Source: Streptomyces atratus
Lineage (GTDB): Bacteria > Actinomycetota > Actinomycetes > Streptomycetales > Streptomycetaceae
Assembly: GCF_900119365.1 (NCBI RefSeq)
Contig: NZ_FPJO01000003.1
Location: forward strand, 310,001-374,000
DNA length: 64,000 bases
Direction: 5' to 3'
The position numbers and the translations under genes are program-made. The notes under the pieces are model-generated. The model was not told where the DNA came from, made no database searches, and saw nothing but the letters and a program-made list of their open reading frames with translations. The first letter of the stretch is position 1, and each line of letters opens with the position of its first letter. Below, one piece after another: positions 1 to 7,643 of the stretch.

Positions 1-1
1 G

Positions 2-160
2 GCACTGGTCGACGGGGAGCCGGCCGTCATCGCGACGCGCGAGGGTCGGCGGTTCGCGGTCATGGTCTTCACGGTCGTCCGGGGGAAGGTCGCCGAGATG
101 TCCGTGATCAACGACCCGGCCCACCTCCCCGGCCTCGATCTGACGGTCCTCAACGACTGA
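2..160 (+). CDS. C-terminal end of a SigJ-type sigma factor (partial)
   Basis: Only the last 52 residues are present; the gene starts outside the window. The frame runs open from base 2 to a TGA at 158-160. The peptide (DGEPAVIATREGRRFAVMVF, then VINDPAHL) resembles the SnoaL-like C-terminal domain carried by SigJ/ECF41-type extracytoplasmic-function sigma factors, where this domain modulates sigma activity. That reading rests on the pattern of beta strands ending in a proline-rich IxxPxxL tail, recalled from the family; no sigma region 2 or 4 is visible here. It converges on the next gene, overlapping its stop by about 11 bases. Confidence 0.6.
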   Translation, partial: ALVDGEPAVIATREGRRFAVMVFTVVRGKVAEMSVINDPAHLPGLDLTVLND

Positions 161-683
161 CGGGCCCGCCCGGGCCGCTGCCGTCCGCCCACGCCGCGAG
201 CGCCGCGAAGTCGGACGGCAGCAGCCCGGTCCAGGGGTCGACCCAGCGGAGCAGCGCTTCGGTGGCCCCCTGGCCCAGGACCCACTGCCGGTCCTGCTCG
301 GCGATCTCGTCGTCGACCCAGGCGAACGGCCGGCCGGCCGCGTACTCCACGACGTACTGCGTCTTCCAGTACGTGCCGTCCGGGGCGCTGCCGTGCATCG
401 AAGGCCAGTCGATGTACGGCAGCGGGGGCAGCCCGAGCCGTGGCCCGATCCAGACGTTCGCCTCGTCCTTCCAGGTCGTCGCCCAGACCAGCTCGTACCG
501 GTCGGCCAGGGCCAGCAGCGCCCTGCCGTGCTCCGGGTTGAGGAGAACGGGGAGCGGCGGACCGTAGTCCCACCCCGTCGGCCGCGTCAGATGCTTCGCA
601 TAACCATCCGGTGGCCGCGGGTGCGCGAGCGCCGCGTAGGGATTGAGCGGACCGTCGATGTCGATCAGCAGCAGCGGCTTCAT
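150..683 (-). CDS. HAD-like hydrolase family protein
   Basis: A 177-residue protein from the ATG at 683; an ATG five codons upstream is also possible. The N-terminus MKPLLLIDIDG carries the DxD motif (D8, D10) of the haloacid dehalogenase fold, followed by WATTW (67-71, motif II Thr) and WVDDE (122-126, acidic motif IV). K107 or K72 could be the motif III lysine. The order is that of a small phosphatase without an obvious cap domain. The natural substrate cannot be told from sequence; many Streptomyces genomes carry such a protein annotated as hypothetical. It is divergent from the TetR gene, with about 80 bases between the starts. Confidence 0.75.
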   Translation of the reverse strand: MKPLLLIDIDGPLNPYAALAHPRPPDGYAKHLTRPTGWDYGPPLPVLLNPEHGRALLALADRYELVWATTWKDEANVWIGPRLGLPPLPYIDWPSMHGSAPDGTYWKTQYVVEYAAGRPFAWVDDEIAEQDRQWVLGQGATEALLRWVDPWTGLLPSDFAALAAWADGSGPGGPVSR

Positions 684-728
684 GGCGCCATGGTCCACCC
701 TCCCCGCGGGGTGGGCACGCCTTTTCGG

Positions 729-746
729 TGAGACATTGTTGTCTCA
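729..746. promoter_or_regulatory. palindromic operator of the TetR/MFS pair
   Basis: A perfect inverted repeat, TGAGACA-TTGT-TGTCTCA, lies at 729-746. A third half-site TGTCTCA at 760-766 runs into the start codon of the TetR gene. A -10-like box TATGCT sits at 754-759. The palindrome occupies the -35/spacer zone, so a bound repressor dimer would block transcription. This is the usual layout of an autoregulated TetR operator; the assignment to this regulator is inference from position. Confidence 0.7.
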
Positions 747-765
747 TGTGGTCTATGCTTGTCTC

Positions 766-1317
766 ATGAGTCTCGACCGTGAGCAGGTGCTGCGCAGCGC
801 CGCAGCTCTGCTGACCCGCAAATCGACCGCCACCATGGACGAGGTCGCCAGAGCCGCAGGCATCGGGCGCGCCACCCTGCACCGGCACTTCGCCGGACGG
901 GACGCCCTGGTCAGAGCGCTGGAGAACCTGGGCATCCAGGAGGTCGAAGCGGCCCTGGACGCCGCCGCGCTCGACGAGGGCCCCGCGCAGGACGCGCTGC
1001 GCCGCCTCGTCGCGGCCGTCGAACCGAGCGCCGGACTGCTCTCTTTCCTCGTCACCGAGAACCAGCTCTTCGAGGGCGAAGAGGTGAACGAGGGCTGGAG
1101 CCGCCTCGACGCCCGGGTCTCCGCCTTCTTCAGGCGAGGCCAGGAGCGCGGTGAATTCCGGATCGACCTCACCCCCGCCTGGCTGACCGAGGCCCTCTAC
1201 GGGCTCATCTCGTCCGCCGCCTGGGCCGTCCAGGACGGCCGGGTCGCAAGCCAGGACTTCCAGTACATGATCGTCGAGTTGCTGCTCGGCGGTGCACGCC
1301 GGAGCGTGGAGCAATGA
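766..1317 (+). CDS. TetR/AcrR family transcriptional repressor
   Basis: A 183-residue regulator. The N-terminal helix-turn-helix (about residues 23-48, MDEVARAAGIGRATLHRHF) is a typical TetR DNA-binding domain; the remainder is the helical ligand-binding/dimer domain. I chose the ATG at 766 rather than upstream starts because it fits the family's N-terminus and lies 6 nt after a TATGCT -10 box, suggesting a leaderless mRNA. The stop overlaps the start of the MFS exporter (ATGA at 1314-1317), so the two are co-transcribed and translationally coupled. It likely represses the pair through the palindrome just upstream; the inducer is probably a substrate of the pump. Confidence 0.93.
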   Translation: MSLDREQVLRSAAALLTRKSTATMDEVARAAGIGRATLHRHFAGRDALVRALENLGIQEVEAALDAAALDEGPAQDALRRLVAAVEPSAGLLSFLVTENQLFEGEEVNEGWSRLDARVSAFFRRGQERGEFRIDLTPAWLTEALYGLISSAAWAVQDGRVASQDFQYMIVELLLGGARRSVEQ

Positions 1318-2858
1318 GCCGTATCGCACAGCAGGTGGAAACCCCGAACGAGCTGCACCGTCCCGGGCGGTGGCTCGCCCTGGCCGTGCTCGTCCTCGCC
1401 GTGCTGCTCGTGGCGATCGACGCCACCGTCCTCGGCCTCGCTACCCCCTTCCTCACCGAGGACCTCGAACCGACCGGCACCCAGCTCCTGTGGATCGGCG
1501 ACGTCTACTCCTTCGTCATCGCCGGACTCCTGGTCTCGATGGGCAGCCTCGGCGACCGCATCGGCCGCAAGAAGCTGCTGCTGTGCGGTGCGGCGGCGTT
1601 CGGCGCGGTCTCGGTGCTCAACGCCTACGCGCACACCCCCGAGATGATGATCCTGGCGCGGGCGCTGCTCGGTGTCGCGGGCGCCACCCTCATGCCGTCC
1701 ACGCTCGCCCTGATCCGCAATCTCTTCCACGACCCGCGCGAGCGCAGCCTGGCCATCGGCATCTGGGGAGCGATGGCCTCGGCGGGCGCGGCCGTCGGCC
1801 CCGTGGTCGGCGGACTGCTGCTGGAGCACTTCTGGTGGGGCTCGGTCTTCCTGATCAACCTGCCGGTGATGGCGGTCCTCGTGGTCGTCGGCGCCAAGAT
1901 GATCCCCGAGTCCAGGAACCCGGCGCCGGGCCCCTGGGACCTGGTCAGCGTGGCGCTCTCCTTCATCGGCATGATCGGCGTCGTGTACGCCATCAAGGAG
2001 CTGGCGGCGCACGGCCCGAGCTGGGGGACCGTCGTCACGGGCCTCGGCGGCGTGGCCGCGCTCTGCTGGTTCGTACGCAGGCAACTCACGCTGCCCGCAC
2101 CCCTGCTGGACATGCGGCTCTTCCACCACCGGGGCTTCTCGGGCGCGGTCCTCGCCGACCTGCTGACCATCCTCGGCCTGTCCGGGCTGGTCTTCTTCCT
2201 CTCCCAGTTCCTCCAACTGGTGCAGGGCCGGGGCCCGTTGGAGGCCGGCCTCGCCGAACTGCCCGCGGCCGTCGGCGCGGTCGTCGCGGGTCTGATCGCA
2301 GGCCGGGCGGCCCGGCGCTTCTCGGTGCGTTCGGTGGTGACCGGCGGTCTCGGGGCGATCGGCCTGGCGCTCGCCGCGGTCACCCTGATCCACCAGGAGA
2401 CCGCCTACCCGCTGATCGGCGCGGTGCTGCTCGTCGTCGGAGTGGGTGCGGGCTTCGCCTTCACCATCACCTCGGACGTGATCCTCTCCAGCGTCCCGAA
2501 GGAGCAGGCGGGCTCCGCCGGCGCGGTCTCCGAGACGGCGTACGAACTCGGCGCGGCCCTCGGCATCGCCCTGCTCGGCTCCATCGTCACCGGCGTCTAC
2601 CAGACCTTCCGGTCGCCCGAGGGCACCCCGCCGGCCAACGCCGCCGCGGCGCACGAATCGCTGGGCGGCGCGGTCGAGGCGGCCCACGGTCTGCCGGCCC
2701 AGCAGGCGCAGGCGCTGCTCGCCGCGGCGCAGGACTCGTTCGTCGAAGGACTGCGGCTCGCCGCGGGGGTCGGCGCGGCGGTCCTGCTGGCGGCGGCCGT
2801 AGCCGCCTGGTTCCTGTTGCGCGGTCAGAAGCTGGAGGACGGCATCGTGCACCAGTAG
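1314..2858 (+). CDS. MFS drug exporter, 14-TM (DHA2/QacA-SmvA type)
   Basis: A 514-residue integral membrane protein of the drug:H+ antiporter-2 family, the length expected for 14 transmembrane helices. Helix 1 (AVLVLAVLLVAIDATVLGLA) contains the conserved DxTVxxxA motif; GDRIGRKK after helix 2 is the MFS motif A loop, and a motif C-like glycine/proline run (GAAVGPVVGG) follows in helix 5. It would expel cationic or lipophilic compounds using the proton gradient. It overlaps the TetR gene by four bases and is followed by a strong hairpin. The substrate is not predictable; SmvA/LfrA-type pumps are the closest relatives I recognise. Confidence 0.93.
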   Translation: MSRIAQQVETPNELHRPGRWLALAVLVLAVLLVAIDATVLGLATPFLTEDLEPTGTQLLWIGDVYSFVIAGLLVSMGSLGDRIGRKKLLLCGAAAFGAVSVLNAYAHTPEMMILARALLGVAGATLMPSTLALIRNLFHDPRERSLAIGIWGAMASAGAAVGPVVGGLLLEHFWWGSVFLINLPVMAVLVVVGAKMIPESRNPAPGPWDLVSVALSFIGMIGVVYAIKELAAHGPSWGTVVTGLGGVAALCWFVRRQLTLPAPLLDMRLFHHRGFSGAVLADLLTILGLSGLVFFLSQFLQLVQGRGPLEAGLAELPAAVGAVVAGLIAGRAARRFSVRSVVTGGLGAIGLALAAVTLIHQETAYPLIGAVLLVVGVGAGFAFTITSDVILSSVPKEQAGSAGAVSETAYELGAALGIALLGSIVTGVYQTFRSPEGTPPANAAAAHESLGGAVEAAHGLPAQQAQALLAAAQDSFVEGLRLAAGVGAAVLLAAAVAAWFLLRGQKLEDGIVHQ

Positions 2859-2878
2859 CCGCCGGGACACCCGGACGC

Positions 2879-2925
2879 GCGGAAGGGCCCGTACCACCGG
2901 GAAACCGGGGTACGGGCCCTTCCGC
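2879..2925. terminator. bidirectional terminator hairpin
   Basis: A perfect 17-bp inverted repeat (arms 2879-2895 and 2909-2925, GCGGAAGGGCCCGTACC and complement) with a 13-base loop lies between the convergent MFS and acyltransferase genes. It has no T-run, as is common in Streptomyces, and can serve both strands. Confidence 0.85.
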
Positions 2926-2956
2926 ATGTCCTGCCGTCGGCGCCTCGCGCCTCAGC

Positions 2957-3628
2957 TCACGCGGCCTTCGCCTTCGTGGCGTACATGTCGACGTACTCCT
3001 GACCGGACAGCCGCATCACCTCGGCCATCACGGAGTCGGTCACCGCCCGCAGCACATAGCGGTCGCGGTCCATGCCCTCGTAGCGGGAGAACTCCATCGG
3101 CGCACCGAAGCGGACCGTCACCTTGCCGGGACGGGGCAGGCCGGCCCCACCGGGCTGCAGCTTGTCCGTGCCGATCATCGCGAACGGCACCACCGGCGCG
3201 CCCGTCATCAGCGTCAGCCGGGCGATGCCCGTACGGCCCCGGTACAGGCGGCCGTCGGGGGAGCGGGTGCCCTCGGGGTAGATGGCGAACGCCTTGCCCT
3301 CCTCCAGCACCCGACGGCCTGTCATCAGCGCCGCGACACCGCCGCGGCCGCCGTCCCGGTCCACCGGGATCATGCCGCAGCCGGTGAAGAACCAGGCCAT
3401 CGCCCGGCCCTTGAGCCCCTTGCCCGTCACGTACTCGTCCTTGCCGATGTAGAACACCGGCCGGTCGCAGCAGATCGGCATGATCATCGAGTCGATGAAC
3501 GTCAGATGGTTGCCCGCGAGGATCACCGGACCGTCCCCGGGGATGTTCTCCATACCCTCCACCTGGGGGCGGAACATCAGGCGCAAGATCGGTCCGAGCA
3601 CTGCCTTGATGAGTGCGTGTCGGGACAA
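2957..3628 (-). CDS. 1-acyl-sn-glycerol-3-phosphate acyltransferase (PlsC-like)
   Basis: A 223-residue membrane-associated acyltransferase that would acylate lysophosphatidic acid to phosphatidic acid in phospholipid synthesis. The catalytic HX4D motif is HLTFID (41-46) and the glycerophosphate-binding motif is YPEGTRS (117-123). FTGCGMIPVDR (81-91) supplies the third conserved block. The start is a TTG at 3628 because GGAGGAAC lies five bases upstream and the family homology begins there; upstream starts lack a ribosome site. It is monocistronic and divergent from the phosphodiesterase gene. Several Streptomyces PlsC paralogues exist, so acceptor specificity is uncertain. Confidence 0.9.
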   Translation of the reverse strand: MSRHALIKAVLGPILRLMFRPQVEGMENIPGDGPVILAGNHLTFIDSMIMPICCDRPVFYIGKDEYVTGKGLKGRAMAWFFTGCGMIPVDRDGGRGGVAALMTGRRVLEEGKAFAIYPEGTRSPDGRLYRGRTGIARLTLMTGAPVVPFAMIGTDKLQPGGAGLPRPGKVTVRFGAPMEFSRYEGMDRDRYVLRAVTDSVMAEVMRLSGQEYVDMYATKAKAA

Positions 3629-3861
3629 CGGTTCCTCCGGTGTAGTGGCCGGGCCGGCCGAGGAGCGGGATCGTGACGGTCCATGCAGGTGAGGACGATA
3701 CTCGCGGGAACTCGCTGATCGCACATCGGTTCACGGAGCGGATACGCGGCGTTGACATGAGTTTCCGCCATGTTCGTCCAGGAGCTGCCCTCACGACGGT
3801 ACCGCTGCCTACGCTCGGGCCTCGCCCGACAGGTGCCAGACATCACACGCGAGGAGCATTC

Positions 3862-5034
3862 ATGACTGAGCGCGCGCAGGCCGGTCCCGGCCGCAGAACC
3901 ATGCTGGGAGCGGGAGCCGCCGTACTGGGCACGGCAGCCCTCGGACTGGCCGGCGGGCCGGCCGCCGCCGACACCGCGGTCAACACCGCGGGACGCCACG
4001 GCGGTCACGGCTTCCGCCTCGACCTGCCGGTGCCCACCGTCATCGGACACCGCGGCACCAGCGGCTACCGGCCCGAGCACACCCTCGGCTCCTACCAGCT
4101 GGCCCTCGACATGGGCGCGCACATCGTCGAGCAGGACCTGGTGCCGACCAAGGACGGCCACCTCGTATGCCGTCACGAGAACGACATCACCGCCACCACC
4201 GATGTCTCCGACCACCCCGAGTTCGCGAGCCGCAGGACCACGAAGAAGGTCGACGGCGTCTCCCTCACCGGCTGGTTCACCGAGGACTTCACCCTCGCCG
4301 AACTGAAGACGCTGCGCGCCAAGGAGCGCATCCCCGGCACCCGTCAGAAGAACACGCTCTACGACGGCCGCTGGGAGATCCCCACCTTCGAGGAGGTGCT
4401 GCGCTGGGCCGACCGCGAGGGCCGCAGGCGCTCAAAGCCCGTCTGGCTGTACGTCGAGACCAAGCACCCCACCTACTTCCGCGGTCTCGGTCTCGGCCTC
4501 GAAGAGCCGCTCGCCAAGCTGCTGCGCCGCTACAACCGGCACCGTCAGCAGTCGCCGCTCATCCTTCAGTCCTTCGAGCCCAGCAGCATCCAGCGGCTCG
4601 CGCGGCTCGTCGCGACCCCGCGCGTCGTGCTGCTCTCCGGCGCGGGCGCGCGCCCCTGGGACTTCGTGACGTCCGGGGACCCGCGCACCGTGGCGGACCT
4701 GGTGAAGCCCGAGGGGCTGAAGTGGATGGCCTCCTTCGCGCAGGGCATCGGCCCCACCCTGGACCTGGTCATCCCCAAGGACGCCTCGGGGCGGCTCACC
4801 GCACCGACCACCCTGGTCGAGGACGCGCACGCCCAGGGCCTGGTCCTGCACCCCTACACCATGCGCAACGAGAACACCTTCCTCCCCGCCGACTTCCGGC
4901 GCGGCACGGACCCCAACGCCTACGGCGACGCGTTCGGCGCGTTCCGGGTGTACTTCGCGACGGGCATCGACGGAGTCTTCTCCGACAACCCCGACACGGC
5001 CCTGCTCGCCGCGGCGGACTTCGCCGCGAAGTGA
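3862..5034 (+). CDS. Tat-exported glycerophosphodiester phosphodiesterase
   Basis: A 390-residue secreted enzyme. The N-terminus has a twin-arginine signal (RRTMLG at 11-16), a hydrophobic Ala/Gly/Leu stretch and a likely cleavage near AAADTA (35-40). The mature protein is a GDPD TIM barrel: HRGTSGYRPEHT (63-74) holds the catalytic His, Arg and Glu, with VEQDL and a later HxND-type pair supplying metal and acid-base residues. It should split deacylated phospholipids into sn-glycerol 3-phosphate and an alcohol outside the cell, for phosphate or carbon scavenging. The start has GAGGAG 6-7 bases upstream. No PHO box was identified with confidence in the ~230-base upstream region. Confidence 0.9.
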   Translation: MTERAQAGPGRRTMLGAGAAVLGTAALGLAGGPAAADTAVNTAGRHGGHGFRLDLPVPTVIGHRGTSGYRPEHTLGSYQLALDMGAHIVEQDLVPTKDGHLVCRHENDITATTDVSDHPEFASRRTTKKVDGVSLTGWFTEDFTLAELKTLRAKERIPGTRQKNTLYDGRWEIPTFEEVLRWADREGRRRSKPVWLYVETKHPTYFRGLGLGLEEPLAKLLRRYNRHRQQSPLILQSFEPSSIQRLARLVATPRVVLLSGAGARPWDFVTSGDPRTVADLVKPEGLKWMASFAQGIGPTLDLVIPKDASGRLTAPTTLVEDAHAQGLVLHPYTMRNENTFLPADFRRGTDPNAYGDAFGAFRVYFATGIDGVFSDNPDTALLAAADFAAK

Positions 5035-5128
5035 CACCGGCGTCAGCACCCGGCCGGGGCATGCCACGGTCGGGTGGTGCTCGCCCGGTACGGCAACCGG
5101 CCGCAGGCGCGGGCGCGTCGGCCGGGGC

Positions 5129-5689
5129 ATGACGCTTCTCGATCCCGTTCCCGCAGGACCCGCCCCCGCGTCCCTGGTCCGTGACCTGCACCCGCTGGTG
5201 AGCGCCGAGGCCGTGGCCGAGGCGGCCGCCTCGGCCACGGGCGCGGCGATCGAACCGGCCGATCTCGAACAGGCCGTCTGGCTGCGGCTGCTGGAACGGC
5301 TCGCGGGGGAGGGGCCGCCGGTCGACCCGGCCCGCTGGGTGCGCGGGGCCGTACGGGGAGAGGCCCGCAGGGCCCGCCGCACCGCCCGGCACGAACGTCC
5401 CTACCGCGACGACACCGCCGCGGACCCGGCCGGCTGCCCCGAGAGGCTCGCCCTCGGCGCCGACGAACGCCGGGCGCTGCGCGCGGCGGTGGACCGGCTG
5501 CCCGGCAGGTGTGCCCGGCTGCTGGCGGCGATGCTCGCGCCCAGCGATCCCACCTACCGGGAAATCGCAGGGAAGTTGGGTATGTCACAGGGGAGTTTGG
5601 GCCCGATCCGTTCCCGTTGCCTTGGATGTCTGCGCAGAATGCTCGCGGCGGAGGTTGCTGCTCCTGAACTGCGGGGAAAGGAGCGTTAG
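5129..5689 (+). CDS. ECF-like RNA polymerase sigma factor
   Basis: A 186-residue protein with a region 2-like segment (about 25-85, with DLEQAVWLRLLE) and a clear C-terminal region 4 helix-turn-helix (about 120-175, TYREIAGKLGMSQGSLGPIR). The length and two-domain layout fit an atypical ECF sigma factor found in most Streptomyces. The ATG at 5129 has only a weak GGGG ribosome site. No anti-sigma factor lies next to it: the downstream neighbour is an acetyltransferase. The regulon is unknown. Region 2 is poorly conserved, so promoter-melting competence is an inference. Confidence 0.75.
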   Translation: MTLLDPVPAGPAPASLVRDLHPLVSAEAVAEAAASATGAAIEPADLEQAVWLRLLERLAGEGPPVDPARWVRGAVRGEARRARRTARHERPYRDDTAADPAGCPERLALGADERRALRAAVDRLPGRCARLLAAMLAPSDPTYREIAGKLGMSQGSLGPIRSRCLGCLRRMLAAEVAAPELRGKER

Positions 5690-5725
5690 ACAACCGGTGG
5701 ATCAGGTGGGCGGAGGCATGCGCGG

Positions 5726-6229
5726 ATGGGCATGAGCGTGATCATCTCGACGGCGACGGCACAGGACGCCGAACAGATCTTGAAACTCCAGTACCTCTGC
5801 TTCCAGAGCGAGGCGGAGCTGTACGGGAACTACCGGATCGACCCGCTCGTCCAGACCCTCGACTCGCTGCACACCGAGATCGCCACCAACCTGGTGTTCG
5901 TGGCGCGGCTGGGTGACGAGGTCGTGGGCTCGGTCCGGGGAGCGGTCGGTGCGGACGGCGCGGGGGAGATCGGCAGGCTCTGCGTCCACCCCCGGCTCCA
6001 GGGCCATGGTCTCGGTGCCCGGCTGCTGCGGGCGGCGGAGTCGGGACTCGCCGACGAGCGGTCGGCCACCCTGTTCCGGCTGCACACCGGTCATCGCAGC
6101 GAGAGCAATCTGCGGCTCTACCGGCGGGCGGGCTACGCCCCCGTGGGCAACGAGACCGGCCGGGACGGCGTCCTGATGATCCTGCTGGAGAAGGACGCCA
6201 CCGAGCCCGCGTACGTGGCCAGCGCCTAG
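5726..6229 (+). CDS. GNAT family N-acetyltransferase
   Basis: A 167-residue single-domain acetyltransferase. The acetyl-CoA-binding motif A is LCVHPRLQGHGLGARLL (85-101, with QGHGLG as the pyrophosphate loop), followed by LYRRAGY in motif B. The start at 5726 is preferred over the ATG at 5732 because GGAGG (5712-5716) is 9 bases away. It follows the sigma factor gene by 36 bases and may share its transcript. It ends tail-to-tail with the next gene, sharing the CTAG at 6226-6229. The substrate (amine, antibiotic or protein N-terminus) cannot be predicted. Confidence 0.85.
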   Translation: MGMSVIISTATAQDAEQILKLQYLCFQSEAELYGNYRIDPLVQTLDSLHTEIATNLVFVARLGDEVVGSVRGAVGADGAGEIGRLCVHPRLQGHGLGARLLRAAESGLADERSATLFRLHTGHRSESNLRLYRRAGYAPVGNETGRDGVLMILLEKDATEPAYVASA

Positions 6230-6663
6230 GCCGTCCTCGCCCGGCGCAGCCACATCATCCCGGTGATCGGCAGGATCACCGGGATGAACAGGTATCCCAT
6301 GCCGAAGTCGGACCAGACGGTGGCGTCCGCGAACGCCGACGGCTCCGCCATCGTCCAGGTCCCGACGACCAGCACGCCCAGCAGCTCGGCGGCGCAGCAC
6401 ACCAGCGCGGTCCGCCGCGCCTTCTCGCCCCCGCGCACCAGTGAGTACGTGATGAACCCGTACACGAGCGCGGCGACGGCGGACAGCACATAGGCGAGCG
6501 GCGCCCTGCCGAAGTCCAGGATCATCTGGACGATCGAGCGGGAGGCGGCCGCTACGGTGAACACTCCGTAGAACCAGACCAGTACCCGGCCGGGCCCCGT
6601 ACCGAGATCGAAGGGCTGCTTCTCGCCGGTGGCCGCCGCGGGAGTGCGTTCGGTTTCGGTCAC
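6226..6663 (-). CDS. small integral membrane protein, about four TM helices
   Basis: A 145-residue protein with a short hydrophilic N-terminus and four hydrophobic segments (beginning VLVWFYGVFTVAAASRS, then the YVLSAVAALVYGFITYSLV region, CCAAELLGVLVVGTW and YLFIPVILPITGMMWL). I do not recognise a function. The GTG start at 6663 lies two bases past the stop of the upstream membrane gene, so the two form a translationally coupled pair. Homologues are common in Streptomyces as integral membrane proteins. A longer frame upstream of this start is only a shadow of the neighbour. Confidence 0.75.
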   Translation of the reverse strand: MTETERTPAAATGEKQPFDLGTGPGRVLVWFYGVFTVAAASRSIVQMILDFGRAPLAYVLSAVAALVYGFITYSLVRGGEKARRTALVCCAAELLGVLVVGTWTMAEPSAFADATVWSDFGMGYLFIPVILPITGMMWLRRARTA

Positions 6664-6665
6664 GG

Positions 6666-7025
6666 TCAGTTTCCCCAGATGTCGTAGAGCCGTACTTCGA
6701 GGACGGCCAGCACGACCGCGCCCGCCGCCACCGTCACCGAACCCCACCGGGTCCGCTCGGTCAGCGACAGGAAACCGGCCGCGGGCACCGCGAGGAACGC
6801 CCCGATCAGATACGCGATGAAGATCGTCATGCCCTGCTCGGGCCGTTCGCCCCGGGACAGTTGCACGATGCCCACCACCAGCTGGGCCAGTGCCAGCAGC
6901 GAGACCACGGCCATCCCGATGAAGTGCCAGTCCTTGGTCGGCTGATCGCGGTACGCGGCGAATCCGCACCAGGCGGCGAGGGCGAGCGCGGTCACGGCGA
7001 CCGCGACCGTCAGGGCGTCAAGCAT
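6666..7025 (-). CDS. small integral membrane protein, four TM helices
   Basis: A 119-residue protein consisting almost wholly of four hydrophobic helices separated by short loops (RDQPTKDW; SRGERPEQG; TERTRWG). It is first gene of a two-gene unit with the following membrane protein. The ATG at 7025 is preceded on its strand by TAATAC about nine bases upstream and no clear ribosome site, so the mRNA may be leaderless. Function unknown; the pair could form a hetero-oligomeric membrane complex, but nothing in the sequence proves it. Confidence 0.75.
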   Translation of the reverse strand: MLDALTVAVAVTALALAAWCGFAAYRDQPTKDWHFIGMAVVSLLALAQLVVGIVQLSRGERPEQGMTIFIAYLIGAFLAVPAAGFLSLTERTRWGSVTVAAGAVVLAVLEVRLYDIWGN

Positions 7026-7275
7026 GAGCCGAGGGTATTACGGAGCGAACGGCCCCCTGTGTGCGCCCCCGCTCCCGTCCGTGTGCGCCCCCGCCGCCGG
7101 ACCGCGGGCCGGGCGGGCGGCAGGGACGAGGGCCGTGGCCTTGGCCACAGACCAGGGCCGCTCCGGGCCGGTCGCGGATGCGGTCATCGATGCCATCGCC
7201 GCCGTATCAGAGCAGGTCACAGCCGTGCGGGCGGAAATAGCGACGACGGGCCGAACCGGCTCGCGCCACCATCCA

Positions 7276-7300
7276 CGCCTGTCCGCTATTCGGACAGGCG
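7276..7300. promoter_or_regulatory. 10-bp inverted repeat, candidate operator of metNIQ
   Basis: CGCCTGTCCG-ctatt-CGGACAGGCG is a perfect palindrome with a 5-base centre. It lies just upstream of where the -35 box of the leader-peptide transcript would be (a -10-like TTTACT is at 7325-7330), the place for a transcription-factor site. The binding protein is unknown. Confidence 0.5.
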
Positions 7301-7336
7301 GATCGGGCGGAACGTTACGTCTGTTTTACTTGGGGC

Positions 7337-7423
7337 ATGACCACGACGAGCAGCCGCATCCTTGCGACCGAGGCGATCACAACGCCCGGTGCTCGTTGTA
7401 TGTGTCGAATGCGCACCTTCTGA
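7337..7423 (+). CDS. probable leader peptide of metNIQ (28 aa)
   Basis: A 28-codon ORF, ATG at 7337 to TGA at 7423, encodes a peptide ending RCMCRMRTF: three of its last eight residues are Met or Cys, the products of the pathway served by the downstream transporter. A TTTACT -10 box ends six bases before the ATG, so the mRNA may be leaderless. About 100 nt downstream is a stable hairpin (7520-7553), and metN starts at 7644. The arrangement suits ribosome-stalling attenuation by methionine or cysteine supply. This is inference from composition and layout. Confidence 0.5.
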   Translation: MTTTSSRILATEAITTPGARCMCRMRTF

Positions 7424-7519
7424 GGGCCCCCCGCTCCTCGCGCCCCGAAGCGAGACCGAGCCCAGCCGTCCGCATCCAGCGGAACGAGCCCGCCCCCGCA
7501 CCGCCGCCCGGCCACGCGC

Positions 7520-7553
7520 CGTTCCGAGCCGTGCCGGGACCCCGCTCGGAACG
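7520..7553 (+). promoter_or_regulatory. leader hairpin, possible attenuator
   Basis: CGTTCCGAGC (7520-7529) pairs perfectly with GCTCGGAACG (7544-7553) across a 14-base loop, about 100 nt after the leader peptide stop and 90 nt before metN. The upstream GGAACGAGC near 7490 could compete for part of the stem, which would allow alternative folding. No T-run follows. Confidence 0.45.
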
Positions 7554-7643
7554 TCCGATCGAAACGTCCGAAACGGTCTCATCAGACGAATGCCCCGTGC
7601 CCGGCGGACACCGCGCCGCGCACTCGACAGTGACGGAAACCCT

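Larger units (their letters stand above)
7026..7643 (+). other. 618-bp gap and leader region before metN
   Basis: Apart from the divergent start at 7025, this stretch holds a 10-bp inverted repeat at 7276-7300, a 28-codon leader ORF at 7337-7423, a small hairpin at 7436-7453 and a 10-bp-stem hairpin at 7520-7553. Bases 7040-7270 contain no convincing gene, although one frame reads as an amphipathic helix-like segment (about VADAVIDAIAAVSEQV) that might be a relic. No SAM riboswitch core was recognised. Confidence 0.6.

Noticed and set aside
1197-2927. 576-codon minus-strand frame opposite the MFS gene
   Set aside because: Composition is Arg/Gly/Asp/Glu-rich without domains; it mirrors the codon bias of the plus-strand exporter, which has clear homology.
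7300-7643. SAM riboswitch upstream of metN
   Set aside because: No conserved SAM-I or SAM-IV core recognised; a leader peptide explains the region better.
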